Under the pieces are notes generated by a model. It worked only from the letters and a program-made list of their open reading frames with translations, had not been told where the DNA came from and did no database searches. This document shows positions 14,701 through 25,500 of a DNA stretch of 64,000 nucleotides, piece after piece. Positions within the stretch are counted from its first letter, which is position 1, and each line of letters starts with the position of its first letter. Origin of the DNA: Panorpa germanica (taxonomy: Eukaryota; Arthropoda; Insecta; Mecoptera; Panorpidae); assembly GCA_963678705.1 (NCBI GenBank), contig OY783210.1:18911331-18975330 (forward strand). The letters run 5' to 3'. The translations under genes were made by a program, and so were the position numbers.

Positions 14701-16017
14701 TGCCTGGAAATATAAAGGAAATGTTAGTTTGTAAATCTTTTAAATATAACAACGCTTTAAGTTTTAAAATACCTTGTGTCCATCCATATAAATCCATAAG
14801 ACGAAATACTGCTGCTAGTTTGCAGCGCAGAATTTTTTCACCTTTTCCATAGCCCATACTCTCAACACCACGAATGTCATTAATTGGAACAACGCAATTC
14901 GAGCTCTATAATAACAAAAATAATAATTATAATTTAATACGAGTATTGCATTTGGTGCGGGTTTGAATAAAGCATTTTTTGATTCAAGCCGAAAATTTAG
15001 ATTTATATAAATATTTCCGCTAGACACAATACTTGAATATTATCTTAAATGCATGTTTCAAATTACAAACAAACAAAAACAAATTACTTTAGTAATGTTT
15101 AATGTAATCAAAAGAGAATTATTATAAGATGTAAGGCTTAGTATTTTTCAAATGGCACTGAATGTGCCATTTCTGTAATAGTTGTTAAAAGTTAATTGGA
15201 ATTTCTATAATTGCAATATGCTTTAATAAGCACATAAATAATATTTAAAATATTTTCACACTTGATTATATTTTTGTGTAGCATCTAAAATTTAATTGAG
15301 TAATATGTCATAACACATTTTCTTGAAGCTTATGATAAATTTATGTTCATATTAATGTATGCTAAAGCGTAGATGTTTCCTAAAACGTCACTCATAATAA
15401 ATAATGGACTGTCAAAAGTATGAATTACTTCAATTATTTACAGTAAATTAAATAAAAATGCATAGATAACATGCATCAACACTGAACAATTATAATACAT
15501 GTCTTACCACTACAATTTATATGAAACAACAAGTCCAATTATAGAAGAAATATAACTTGAAGTTTAAAACGAGTACATGAAATTTATTTCGAGATGGTTG
15601 TTAATTTTATGATTATAAATTACCTTGAAAACATTTCCGGCAACTCGTGAAGCTGGAATTCCCATCATATCCGAGATTTGTTGAAGAAGGCCAGATGGAC
15701 CACCCCCTTCTTTAAATTGTCCATCTAAAATTCGTTCTAATTCTTCTCTAAAAAGTTTTGAGTTCATTATCATTTCGACACGCTTTCTTCTCTCCATTTC
15801 ACGCATATCCTGCAGAAGTAAAGAGTGCAAAAGGTTAATTTTAAGACAAAATTAATGTAAGAAAAATATAAAACATAATTTTCTTTTAATTAAAACTTAC
15901 TGCATCTATATCTGCTGGTCTAATTTTGTTTTTTTCATCTTCATCTAATTCTGCAACGCCGTTAGTATGGGGCGGCTCCACCCCTGGCTGATTAGGGTCT
16001 GACATTTTACTTTACGA
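2468..16017 (-). CDS. hts: Adducin (hu-li tai shao), multi-exon gene
   Basis: Adducin is a spectrin-actin capping and bundling protein of the membrane skeleton; in Drosophila it also builds the fusome and ring canals. Exons in transcript order: 16017-15901 (ATG at 16005), 15809-15624, 14905-14773, 14703-14147, 14066-13819, 13744-13621, 12116-12093, 10651-10538, 10410-10318, 10241-10049, 9902-9753, 9670-9599, 9015-8959, 8265-8185. The gene then ends either in 7910-4408 or in 2736-2669 plus 2578-2468. All junctions are GT-AG and phases agree, giving proteins of 771 aa (short) or 1879 aa (long). The N-terminal helix (residues 36-97) carries MERRKR. The head (about 98-330) is the class II aldolase fold, with the HVH pair in VIHVHCAP and the NHGAV motif still present. 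The neck includes YRRADK, WEEARRLQ, and NPFDAVTDDELNEYKK. The 5' UTR continues upstream through an acceptor at 16018-16019; the promoter was not located. Exon calls rest on reading splice sites by eye, without transcripts. Confidence 0.93.
2737..4407. other. Non-coding interval between the alternative adducin ends
   Basis: This is intron for the short mRNA and 3' UTR plus flank for the long one. It is AT-rich with no open frame. A diverged copy of the 42.6-kb TIR element lies at about 3467-3640. A minus-strand AATAAA lies at 3862-3867, about 540 bases beyond the long-isoform stop. Confidence 0.6.
3467..3640 (+). repeat. Partial copy of the CCGCTAAACACAG TIR element
   Basis: The start (CGCTAAACAGAGTTATG, then GTATTTAAGAT and CTAACAT) matches the left end of the element at 42628-42891 with scattered differences. 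Further shared blocks are GAAAAATAAAT and TTTAAGAAT/ATAAAATCTT. No matching right terminal repeat is visible, so the copy is truncated or decayed. Confidence 0.5.
4408..7910 (-). CDS. hts: Alternative 3.5-kb terminal exon of adducin (Ovhts/HtsRC-like isoform)
   Basis: A single exon with acceptor TTTTTCAG at 7911-7918 and its own TGA at 4408-4410; it codes about 1167 residues. The preceding exon (8265-8185) ends in phase 1 with G. That base joins GC here to make Gly, and it equally joins GT at 2736, so this exon and the MARCKS exons are interchangeable ends. The protein is acidic, rich in Ser, Asn and Asp, and looks mostly disordered; a basic patch (KKPVRRR) lies near residue 885 counted from the first internal Met. 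Three QTDI motifs lie near residues 160, 176 and 190, with KSTQC near 895 and LTQTS near 923. Drosophila hts has a comparable germline isoform whose C-terminal part, HtsRC, goes to ring canals. I infer equivalence from position and splice logic, not from residue similarity, which I cannot test here. Confidence 0.85.
10652..12092 (-). other. hts: Adducin intron
   Basis: About 1.4 kb of AT-rich intron. No additional exon with good splice sites and an open frame was found. Confidence 0.6.
12093..12116 (-). CDS. hts: 24-nt in-frame adducin microexon
   Basis: TTTTAG acceptor, 24 coding bases (WVDSNAEE) and a GTAAAT donor. It is phase 0 at both sides, so inclusion adds exactly eight residues between KKITK and WVADGSP. 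The next exon also begins with WV, so skipping keeps the junction residues alike. It is probably an alternative cassette, and it sits alone between two introns of about 1.5 kb. Confidence 0.75.
12117..13620 (-). other. hts: Adducin intron
   Basis: About 1.5 kb of AT-rich intron upstream of the microexon. Nothing else is recognisable. The flanking exon junctions are phase 0. Confidence 0.6.
14906..15623 (-). other. hts: Adducin intron
   Basis: About 0.7 kb between the helical N-terminal exon and the start of the aldolase-like head. No coding signal seen. Confidence 0.6.
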
Positions 16018-19000
16018 CTGCAAAAGATAATAAAAGTTATTACTTTAAATGACAATATTATTATTCTAATTTAAAGTTCAATATACAAAAATATTCTATT
16101 TGAAATAGTAATTTTACTTTTAAATATGTAATACTGTATGTCAGATATGGTTTAGTTTCTTTACAGATGTGGTGACTTGCAACTCGATCAGGTTTATTTT
16201 TATAACAACGTAAATAACTGCATAAAAAATTTGGCTAAATTAGTTGTTGCTATATCTTCAGATATTCTTTATTTGTACAAATATTAAGTTGATATTATTT
16301 TCTCTCTGATTTATGGACAATCTAATCAGTATTATAAATTTTTATAAAAATTTTGTCATAATAATAATTACATAATAAATAAATCAATGATATGCACTTA
16401 TAATACTTGTTACATTACATAAAAAAATATTTGCTTCCATACGTTAAACACAACTGTTGATAATAGTTCGAAATCTCATATTTTAACCGAACTATAAATA
16501 ATAAAAACTCAAAGGTATTATAATAAATTATTTTGAGATCATAGGGCTGATATTTCAATAATAATGTCATAACTATAGCTTAACTAAATATTGACAAATC
16601 GACCCTTTAAAATCCGTTTAATTATAACATAAATATTTTATTAAATTATATTAAATACAAAAAAGTAAATAATTAATACTGTTTGTTTATTAACCTGTAT
16701 CTATAGTATTTTGTTTGCTCATTGAATAAGGCCGTTCTAGGTGAGGCTTTTATTTATATTAGATAAAAAAATATATAGTTATCAATTCTTATCTAATACA
16801 TTTTATTTTTTTTTATTTTATATCTTTCACCGGCTTTTAAACCAGTGCATGTATTAAATATAATATACGTTCAATTTATTAAAAAATGGAAATAATTACT
16901 TTCAAAATAACATCACACTAAACACATTTATGTATCATTTACGTTATCATATATACATTTACTACATAAATGGAAATGGTTAATTTATTTTTGTGTTAAA
17001 AATTTAAATAAAATGTCATAAAAATATCTAACAATGGATTTGTCTTTCAAACAGGAAAAAGTTACATTATTTTATATTTAATATAAAATTTCTTAAAATT
17101 AACTTCGTGTGAAACTTAACATTTGAACTAATAATTTCTTCATTGTCTATTCCTAAAGGTCACTTTAAGTTAAATTGCTGTGTAAAAAATTCTCAGGCTT
17201 CAATACGCAACGCCCAGTGATAGACAACAATAATTATTGTATGGATCAATTTACATTTAAAAATTTATTAATAATTGTATATTAGAGTACCTGAATTTCG
17301 TCAATATATAGAGAATTTTTCAATTGACGATATTATAATTGAAAAAGACAAATGGTTGTAAAAAAGGGGCCGCTAACGAACTCATTGTCAATTTGTATGT
17401 CCTTCACTGATAGTTGATATCAAAAACCACAAAGTCTATAATACGTCATATATTTTTATAATGTCGGATGATGATGTTGATGTTGATTGTGTACATCCAC
17501 GGTGAATGAATGACGATGACCTAGCACGGCACGGGGACTATGTGTATTAATTAACATCATCTAGATTCTAATACATGACGAGAACGACCTATTTGAGACA
17601 GAGCAACCAAAGCCAGACCCACTTAACTAATAGAGCAAGTCCGGGATAATAAGTACATTACCAGACAAAAGTTTGAATCATTATTTAAATTATCATGACA
17701 TCAAAAATTCAGTTGGTTTTAATTAAAATATACTTGCAAACTACCCACTATATTTTAAATGGTTTAAATATAAAATAAGGTCAAGACAGATATAAAGTTT
17801 AATAACTGGAGATGTATGTAAAATTATGAGAATTATGTTAAATGCTGAAGAAGGTTGAAGTGTTATAAAATTAGTACAATTTGAATAAAAATTGCTTAAT
17901 TTTTATGCATTTATAGCTTCTCTACCATTATAGGTTCTATTTATAAATTACATCTTGATAAATAATTCTTAAGTTTAAAAATTATTATTTACTTTGCATT
18001 ACATTTGAAATTATTGTATTGTTTTTAATAAAGTGAATTTCGAGAATATAAAACTGTGATATCAATAGTTAACAAATATTAACCTTTACCCTCTATGATA
18101 CTTTTTATATGAGTAATTCTTCAGATAATAATTAGCAAATATGCAGACAGATATATACTCATATTTCAAAATAAATTAAGAAATGAAACATACTTATATA
18201 TAATTTATGATTAACGTATGGGCTACATAAATGTTATGTTTCTCAACGAGTTTGATATTGAAAATGCAAAGAGATGAAACCACCAGTCATCGACCTGTAT
18301 TGCTATTCTTTAAAAATATATTATATAAAATATTTTTTATATGTTAGTGTAAATTTAATATAAATTACATTTATACAAGTCTACATTAACGTACAGAATA
18401 GATGAATCATTCTATGCATTTATTAGTGAAGTACAAGAATGACCTATGACTGTAGTACATTCTCTATCAAAAATTTTATAAATGCGTCAAATAAAACCAA
18501 ATAATACTAATTGTATTAAAATAGATGACTACATGATCTTAAACTAATTGGCAACGGCTGTTTATTGAATTAGGTCAAATAGGTTCTAATTTAATAGTAC
18601 TATACATAATTTATTATAATACGTTATGTATTTTATAGGTAAATATATAATTTATTAATAATTACATAATTAAACAAATTTGCATTTGATTTTAATATGT
18701 GAGAATTATGTTAATTTGGAGATAGTAAATTTCACTTTCTACGACTTTGCATGACTATATGTTCTCAAGGAGGAGGAGTATAATTAAAAACAATAAGCTG
18801 AGAAGAAATTGAGTAATAAATATGCTAAAGGGATCAGAATATTATAATGCGATGACATCCATACTATGCTTTAGATTTTTCTAGCTAAATTAATGTATTC
18901 TTTTTATTTATGTTATGTTTTATACGTATGTATTCAACAAAAAGTTTTATTTATATTATCAATTTTTGAAACCTAAATATTTTAGCAATTATATACTTTT

Positions 19001-20416
19001 GCCTCACAGTTCATGCAAAATTTCCAAAGGCATTTTGAGAAGCTACAAACAATTTTCAGAAAATGCGAACTGAATTTTTAATACAAAAAATAAATAATAA
19101 TAATAATAAAAAACAGTGGTACAAGTTTGGGCAGCACTTTATAACATAGTAACATTAGGAAGTTTAATTCTTTTAATTAATATCCTAACATTGTAATTCA
19201 TATTAAAAATTATTATGTGTACGTATTTTGTATAATCTACGGCTTTGTTAACATGTACAACAATCATTAAAAAATGGAATTATTTAACAAAGAAACAGTT
19301 ACAAACAAAGAAGAGAAATAACGGTATAATAATTATTTAAGAAATATGACGATATGGTATAATCAGTTATATGAATACTTATTTTGGTCAATGATCTTTT
19401 AGTGCTATAAAAATTAGGCCATTTGTATACTAAGGAAAGTAATACATAAAAGATTATAAGCGGATAGATTATCATTAGTTAAAAATATTAATAATGTGAT
19501 AATATCAAAATAAAATATAATTACATTATAATTAAGATAAGTCAGTAATAATCATATGTGTAGAATATACATAGCAACTTACGTAATAAAATCGTCGCTA
19601 ATCACAAAACATGGATGTTATCTTACATTTACTTTAGCGAAACCTAGTAATATTTAATATAAAAAGGGGCAAATATAGATACTTGCATTTAATTCTTAAA
19701 AAGTACGACTAAGATTTTTATAATCTTTAAAAAACATTAATGAGCAAAAAGATTTTGCTTTTTTATATACGCGTATCTTTGAAAGGACCTTTTTCGTTAT
19801 CCCTTTAATAACGTGTTGGTATAAAATTTGAATAAGTGTATCAACACATCCTCCAAAGGGATTTGCTTTAATATTTTAATACCCTTCACTTTTAGTAAGG
19901 TTTCTATTACTCTTTTTTTTAGTAATTTTATTATTTTCTACGGGTATATTCGCTCGTGAAACCACCTATGATTTATATAGATGGCGAGCATTATTAAATT
20001 TAACCCTTTTTAAAGCATTTTACGAATGATTTATTTGTATATTATAATAGAAAACAGAATTCTGTATTATCCGCATGGATTAAAAAATATGAGTGAAACA
20101 CATTCAGAGTTTGAAATAAAATATAACTACTTCAACACAAAATTTTTAAAAGTTATATTGAGTACAGAAATTTTACTAATTCAATTTTAAATATCATTAA
20201 AAGATAAAAGCTACAGCTTGAAAGCTTTATAATTACCAAAATTAATAAAATTATATATCATAAATATAATTATGTTTAAAATCAAAATTACGAGTAATCT
20301 GAGTATATTCCAAAGAAACTTTTAATCCAATTAAGAAATTAATGATTCTACAAGGGAAGTTTTCCACTTTTTCGTAGTAGGCAATTTGTACGTATATAAT
20401 TATGGGTACTGTAGGG
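16018..20416. other. Upstream/intronic region 5' of adducin
   Basis: AT-rich and without a supportable coding exon. It begins at the acceptor of the first coding adducin exon, so one or more 5' UTR exons must lie further upstream on the minus strand. A GC- and CpG-richer patch at about 17380-17660 is the nearest candidate first exon or promoter. Confidence 0.5.
17380..17660 (-). promoter_or_regulatory. Candidate promoter or 5' UTR patch, possibly for adducin
   Basis: A patch of about 280 bases that is clearly richer in G+C and CpG (for example AGCACGGCACGGGGAC and GTCCGGGATAAT) than its surroundings. It lies 1.4 kb upstream of the adducin start codon and has no long open frame. I infer a promoter or untranslated exon from composition and position only; no TATA box or initiator is decisive. 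Confidence 0.25.
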
Positions 20417-20845
20417 CAGTGCTCCGCAACCTTTTCTCACCTACGACACACCAAAATTTTTCCTAGAATTACGCGGCACACCAAAAGTTAAGATATATAG
20501 GTATTAAATTGATACAAAATTTTACAAAAATTTATAGTTTTTTATTTAGAAAGTATACATACATAATATGTATTACATATAACTATAACATATTTTTTTA
20601 CGAAATTTTTAAATTTTACCGCAGTTTTGGAACATTTCCAGTGGAGAAATTTTCAAAACTCAGTCAAACCAATTAAAAAATAGCTATAAAACCAGTTAAA
20701 AATAGAAGCTAACTAAACTAATGTGATACCTGCGCTTGTTTAAATACATTGTAAAATACATTGAATTTGACCGCGGCACACCTGTATCCAGCTCACGGCA
20801 CACCAGTGTGCCGCGGCACACCGGTTGCGGAGCACTGCTGTAGGG
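20409..20845. mobile_element. hAT-type MITE with 8-bp target duplication
   Basis: The element spans 20417-20837 (421 bp). Its terminal inverted repeats begin CAGTGCTCCGCAACC and end with the complement GGTTGCGGAGCACTG. It is flanked on both sides by the perfect 8-bp direct repeat CTGTAGGG (20409-20416 and 20838-20845), the size used by hAT transposases. Inner subterminal parts repeat the motif GCGGCACACC in both orientations. No transposase frame is present, so it is non-autonomous. Confidence 0.9.
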
Positions 20846-21139
20846 TATGGGTACATAAGGGTACTGTAATGTTATTTGAACCCTTATTTATATACCACAA
20901 CCCTTAAGACACTCGTAAATTTTGTTGTAGCGACGTAACAGCCGTGAAAACCGAGAAAGATAGGATGAGAAATTTGAAACAAAAGCATTGATGGAAAAAA
21001 ATTTATAGATAAGAAATATATATTTATTTCTATGTATTTTATTTGGAAGGCAAAATTATATGAAATTATTTTCTAAGTCTTTTATTTTCAGTCATTGAAT
21101 ATTATAATTAACTACATAATTATTTTTTATATATTTCAG

Positions 21140-21259
21140 TTCCGCAGGATATTTTTAGCAGTGGTTTTCATGTTTAGTTCCGCAGTCTGCGGTCTGCACG
21201 CAGAATTGGACTACTGCTCCTGTAGTGGGATCAATATTCAGGCGCCCACACGACTGCTG
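21140..21259 (+). CDS. Orphan exon candidate
   Basis: A G+C-rich 120-bp block with a good acceptor (ATATTTCAG) and donor (CTG|GTAAGC) in otherwise AT-rich DNA. Only one forward frame stays open across it (40 codons). It contains a hydrophobic start (LAVVFMFSSAVCG) followed by a Cys-containing stretch (LDYCSCSG), somewhat like a signal peptide. No partner exons were found. It could be part of a secreted-protein gene, an untranslated exon, or chance. Confidence 0.3.
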
Positions 21260-22099
21260 GTAAGCTATTTTATATAAATATATATATACGAGGTATAATA
21301 TACTATAAAGAGAGGTAGGGAAGGTTTTTATTTCCGCAGAATGTGTGGAATAGAAATAAGTTATATACATACAGTGGATTCTATAGTTTTATACGATACC
21401 CGGAAACAGGAAATAGGAAGCGTTAGGGACACGTTAAATTTAAAAGAAATAATGTTAATTGCTATAAAAACAGTCATTTGAAAAGTAATTTTTTATGTTA
21501 TAAATTTACTATCGAAAAAAGTACATATTTTAAATTACTCAATAAACATTGTGTATAGAAGTCTTGTGAATGTAGCAGATACATTCCATTGTAAATGTTA
21601 CTGGAATATTTTAAACTGGCAGGATTTTTTAAAAATACTACTCATAACCTCTTGTACTCATGTTAATAATTAATTAATCAAAATCGGCTAATAATAATTA
21701 GAAGAAATCCCACGTAGCTCTATAGATACTTATTTGGGGATAAATTGATCGTAAACTTTACTATAATATCAATCTTTTTGGTGTTTTCTTATTATATAAT
21801 AAATATTTACTCTCTATGTGGTTTTAATCATCCAAAGTAGATTTTTATATTGATTTAGGAGAAAATATGTTTATGTTCCTTTATGTATTTACTTTATATA
21901 TATATATAAAAGCTTTTATAATAGACGCAGAAATATAGTTTTGTAAATAGACACTCTTCTAGTCAACATAATACAAACAAAGAAAGTTAAAGTTATTGTT
22001 AGACCCATTTTATATATGCTGCTGATAGAAAATTACATTAACACTGGAGCTAGGAAGAGAGAAATGACTATAATAAATATATGTATGCATCTTTTCTTA
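21260..22099. other. AT-rich interval, nothing recognisable
   Basis: No coding exon, RNA gene or repeat that I can support between the orphan exon and the palindromic element. Confidence 0.5.
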
Positions 22100-22343
22100 T
22101 GGTCCAGTCATTATAGTAAGTTCACCTCGGAATTCGAGATACCCAGCTGTAAGTCTGTAAATACTTGTATATTGACACCCTAAAAGTTGTCTCAAAACCT
22201 ACATATGGTAGGGTGTACCTACCGTAGGTGGTGAGGTTTTGAGACAACTTTTAGGGTGTCAATATACAAGTATTTACAGACTTACAGCTGGGTATCTCGA
22301 ATTCCGAGATTCTTACCTAATTTAAGCTTAAATGACTGGACCA
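22100..22343. mobile_element. Palindromic MITE with 75-bp perfect arms
   Basis: Left arm 22126-22200 is the exact reverse complement of right arm 22234-22308, with a 33-bp spacer. Outside these, TGGTCCAGTCATT at 22100 and AATGACTGGACCA at 22331-22343 form matching terminal repeats. It has no coding capacity. The perfect arms imply a recent insertion or strong hairpin constraint. The target-site duplication is unclear (TTAT is possible), so I do not assign a superfamily. Confidence 0.75.
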
Positions 22344-22403
22344 TTATAAGAATCTAGTTCATAAAAAAATGCAAGATAATTAATTAGTTAAATTAATTGA
22401 TTG

Positions 22404-22556
22404 GGTCAGTAGCTCGCATGCGAGTTACTACACAACGTTTTTTGCTACTCGCCTGTGTCATGACAGCTACTCGTGTGAGCGGATGAGTACAATAGAGCTG
22501 CTGACCTGACTGTATACAGAGGCAGTAACTGTCTTACTGTCAGGTCAGCAGCTCGC
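22404..22556. repeat. Hairpin-rich repeat cluster
   Basis: G+C-rich for the region. It contains a 12-bp perfect palindrome (CTCGCATGCGAG), then a perfect 16-bp stem, GAGCTGCTGACCTGAC at 22495-22510 against its complement at 22539-22554 with a 28-nt loop. The words GTCAG(T/C)AGCTCGCA recur at both ends in direct orientation. It is probably a small foldback-type element about 60 bp from the previous one. Transcription is not shown. Confidence 0.55.
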
Positions 22557-25500
22557 ACCAATCCTTAAGATTAAATTCAATATTTTATTTCATAGAATCT
22601 GTCTCATACATCTGTCTTCAATGATACCGAGTACACATATAATGTAAACAATTTGAAGTCAACTGAAGATAACATATTGTTTTATATTGAAAATATCATT
22701 GATTTCTGGAATTCACTCTGTTTTTGTTAAGTAAATATTTGCTCTATACACGGTATTTGTTTTTATACTAACTCTGTTAATGGTTTATAACGTATTGGTG
22801 TTAGATCCAACCATTTTGTTTATATATTTGTCTTAAAGAGCAACAAACTTTAATGAACCTCGTTTAAAGAAGAAATACACAAATTCTAGAAATGCAATAA
22901 TATTAGAAGAATTATTAAAAAAAAACATTTTTTTGGTATGATTTGTCTCAGACGACAAAGATAAAACTTTTCTACAACAATATTTATAATTTTGAGCTAT
23001 TCGAGCTTTAAGACAATTAAAGTCATTATTTTTCTTTTCTTTTATTTTTTATTCGTGTATTTTATATTAAAAAAGAGTTCATCCAAAGCGATTTATGTAA
23101 AAGTCTTGTTTCAGTTTATACTGCCTTTAATCTTCTTGAAGCTTTTCTTTGTTTGAAGCCTTTCTTTGACAAGCCAGACATTCATCTGACAACGAAAACA
23201 AGAACTGATGTATCATATATACAAAAGATAATAATATTAATATAAGATATCGCAGAAAGCTTTTGCAAAATTCATTTTAGAATGCGATACAAATGAATGT
23301 CAGAGTATAATAAAAATATGCAACTGCAAATTACTGTTAACATTAACATGTTTATTTTAGCCTAACAAAAAAGAACTTTATATGTCTTTAGAATCATAAA
23401 AAAAGGAATCTTCTTAGACAAAATTTTAACAATTTTAGAGAAACTTTTATTAACTGGAATATTTTCAAATATATATTAATAAATGATATATAGATTTAAA
23501 ATATACTTCAGTAACAAATCGGTCAATAATTTTTTAGTACATATTTAAGTTATTCATATCTGTAAATTTGCATGTTTAACTTTAAATTTTAAGTACTGTA
23601 TTCTCGTACATATAATACATTAAATATAACTATGTAATATATATTTATATATTCATTTGGCATGTGGCACAGTTGGCAGCTGGGTTTACGATACTTTTAC
23701 TGTTTTCTTGAACCTGGAACCTTTTCTATAAAACAAAAGGAATAAAACAATTTTCCTTTAGCAGTGTGTTCGTGCTTCTAATACCATAGTAGTATATATA
23801 TGGGTAGTATAGTCTCACAATATTACTTTCTAACAAAATTCACTAATACTAAATATAATATATAATCTTTCGTAGTATAATATAGAAATAAATATGTAAT
23901 TATGTATAATATAACTTTTAGATTACTTTTTTTTACTTTGAAATTTATATTTATAAAATTCAGAAAAAAGAAAATTTACGATATAAGAAAAGTTTTTTAA
24001 GACCAGTTATTATTTTATAACAAATCGTTATACCGCTAGCTGCTATCTTATCAATCTGCAAATAAAGAAATATGCTTACAATGAAATGAAGAGTCACTTA
24101 ATATATAAATCTATCGTTTTCACATATAAAATAAATATAAGTAGTTCCCTGAATTTAAATGATTAATTGTGTTAATTTTTAGTTGCAACGATATATCGAT
24201 AATCATCTTAATTACATAATTACTATTGATTTCGTTTTTATATTCGATTTCTTTAGTAATTATATTATTAAAAAACCGTTATTACAAAAGAAATTGTAAA
24301 TTATTTCGTAATATGTGTTTCTACATATATAAAAAAAACTAATAAGAAGGCACGGAATATTTGATTAACTTCTTGCTTATTTTCAACCATTATATATAGA
24401 ACTATATAAAATGGTTAATCCATCAGTTAAAATCTTGGAAAATTGCCCAATTTTACAGCTCCTTTTCTATTTATCTACATTTACATACATTTTCCAAAGG
24501 TATTTCTCTAAAACACAACAACAAAAAATAAGTTGGCTGCAATTCTTCAGCGCTAAGTATTGAGTATGTTTTAACAGGTCTTGCAAAACACAGAATCATG
24601 AATATTTTAACTCCGTGCCGCCTTAAAAGAAAGTTACAAGTTATAAGGTTAAACTCGAATAAGTAATAAATCTTCTTGTTATATTAAATATTCATAATTT
24701 ACTATTACATCAATCTGTTGATGAACTGAAGTGTACAGAAGTATATGGTACTTATATATAAAAGACAATGTCAAAATAATAATAAAAAAACACTTAATTC
24801 TTCTTATAGTATAGTATAGGGAGAAGAGGTCACTGACCTTTCATATATGTTTTTGTATGAGTGAGACAAAAATATCCGGATATTTTCAATTATATATGTA
24901 AGAGGAGTATAAGTATATATCAATATATATATGTTTATATCACATGTGTACTTGAATGTAATAAAGACAGGGTGTTTAATTATTCTGCATAGCCACCCAT
25001 CGTCAAAGCAATTCTTTTTAACAAATAGAAGATTTTAAAATTACAAAATCTACCACCATTAATAGCAGGTCGTCGGTATCGGAAATCACATAAGTTTGTA
25101 CTTATGTATCACTAACTAATACATGATTAACACCTTAAAAACAGGTTCTAATTGACATTTCATGTTAGAGATAGAAAATGTCTATTATCACTACTTCCGC
25201 TCATGTGTGACAGAGATAGAAGACCTACTTGTCAACTGTTATACTATAACACAAAAATAACACACTGTTAATTGACTTTTAGAAAGAAAAAAAGTTTTAC
25301 TTTCAATACAACTTATAATTTAGTGAGGTAGGTTTACCCACGCTTAATGTTGTATATACTTTGAATTAAGATGTTTAGCGGGTCGTAACTTCACTTGAAC
25401 TTGTGAACTCATTTTTTTAGAAGTATTTCTTAACATATATCTTAATAAACGTATATTAAGCCTTCTTATTTTGAAAAATTTCGAAAAGTTGACGGAGATA

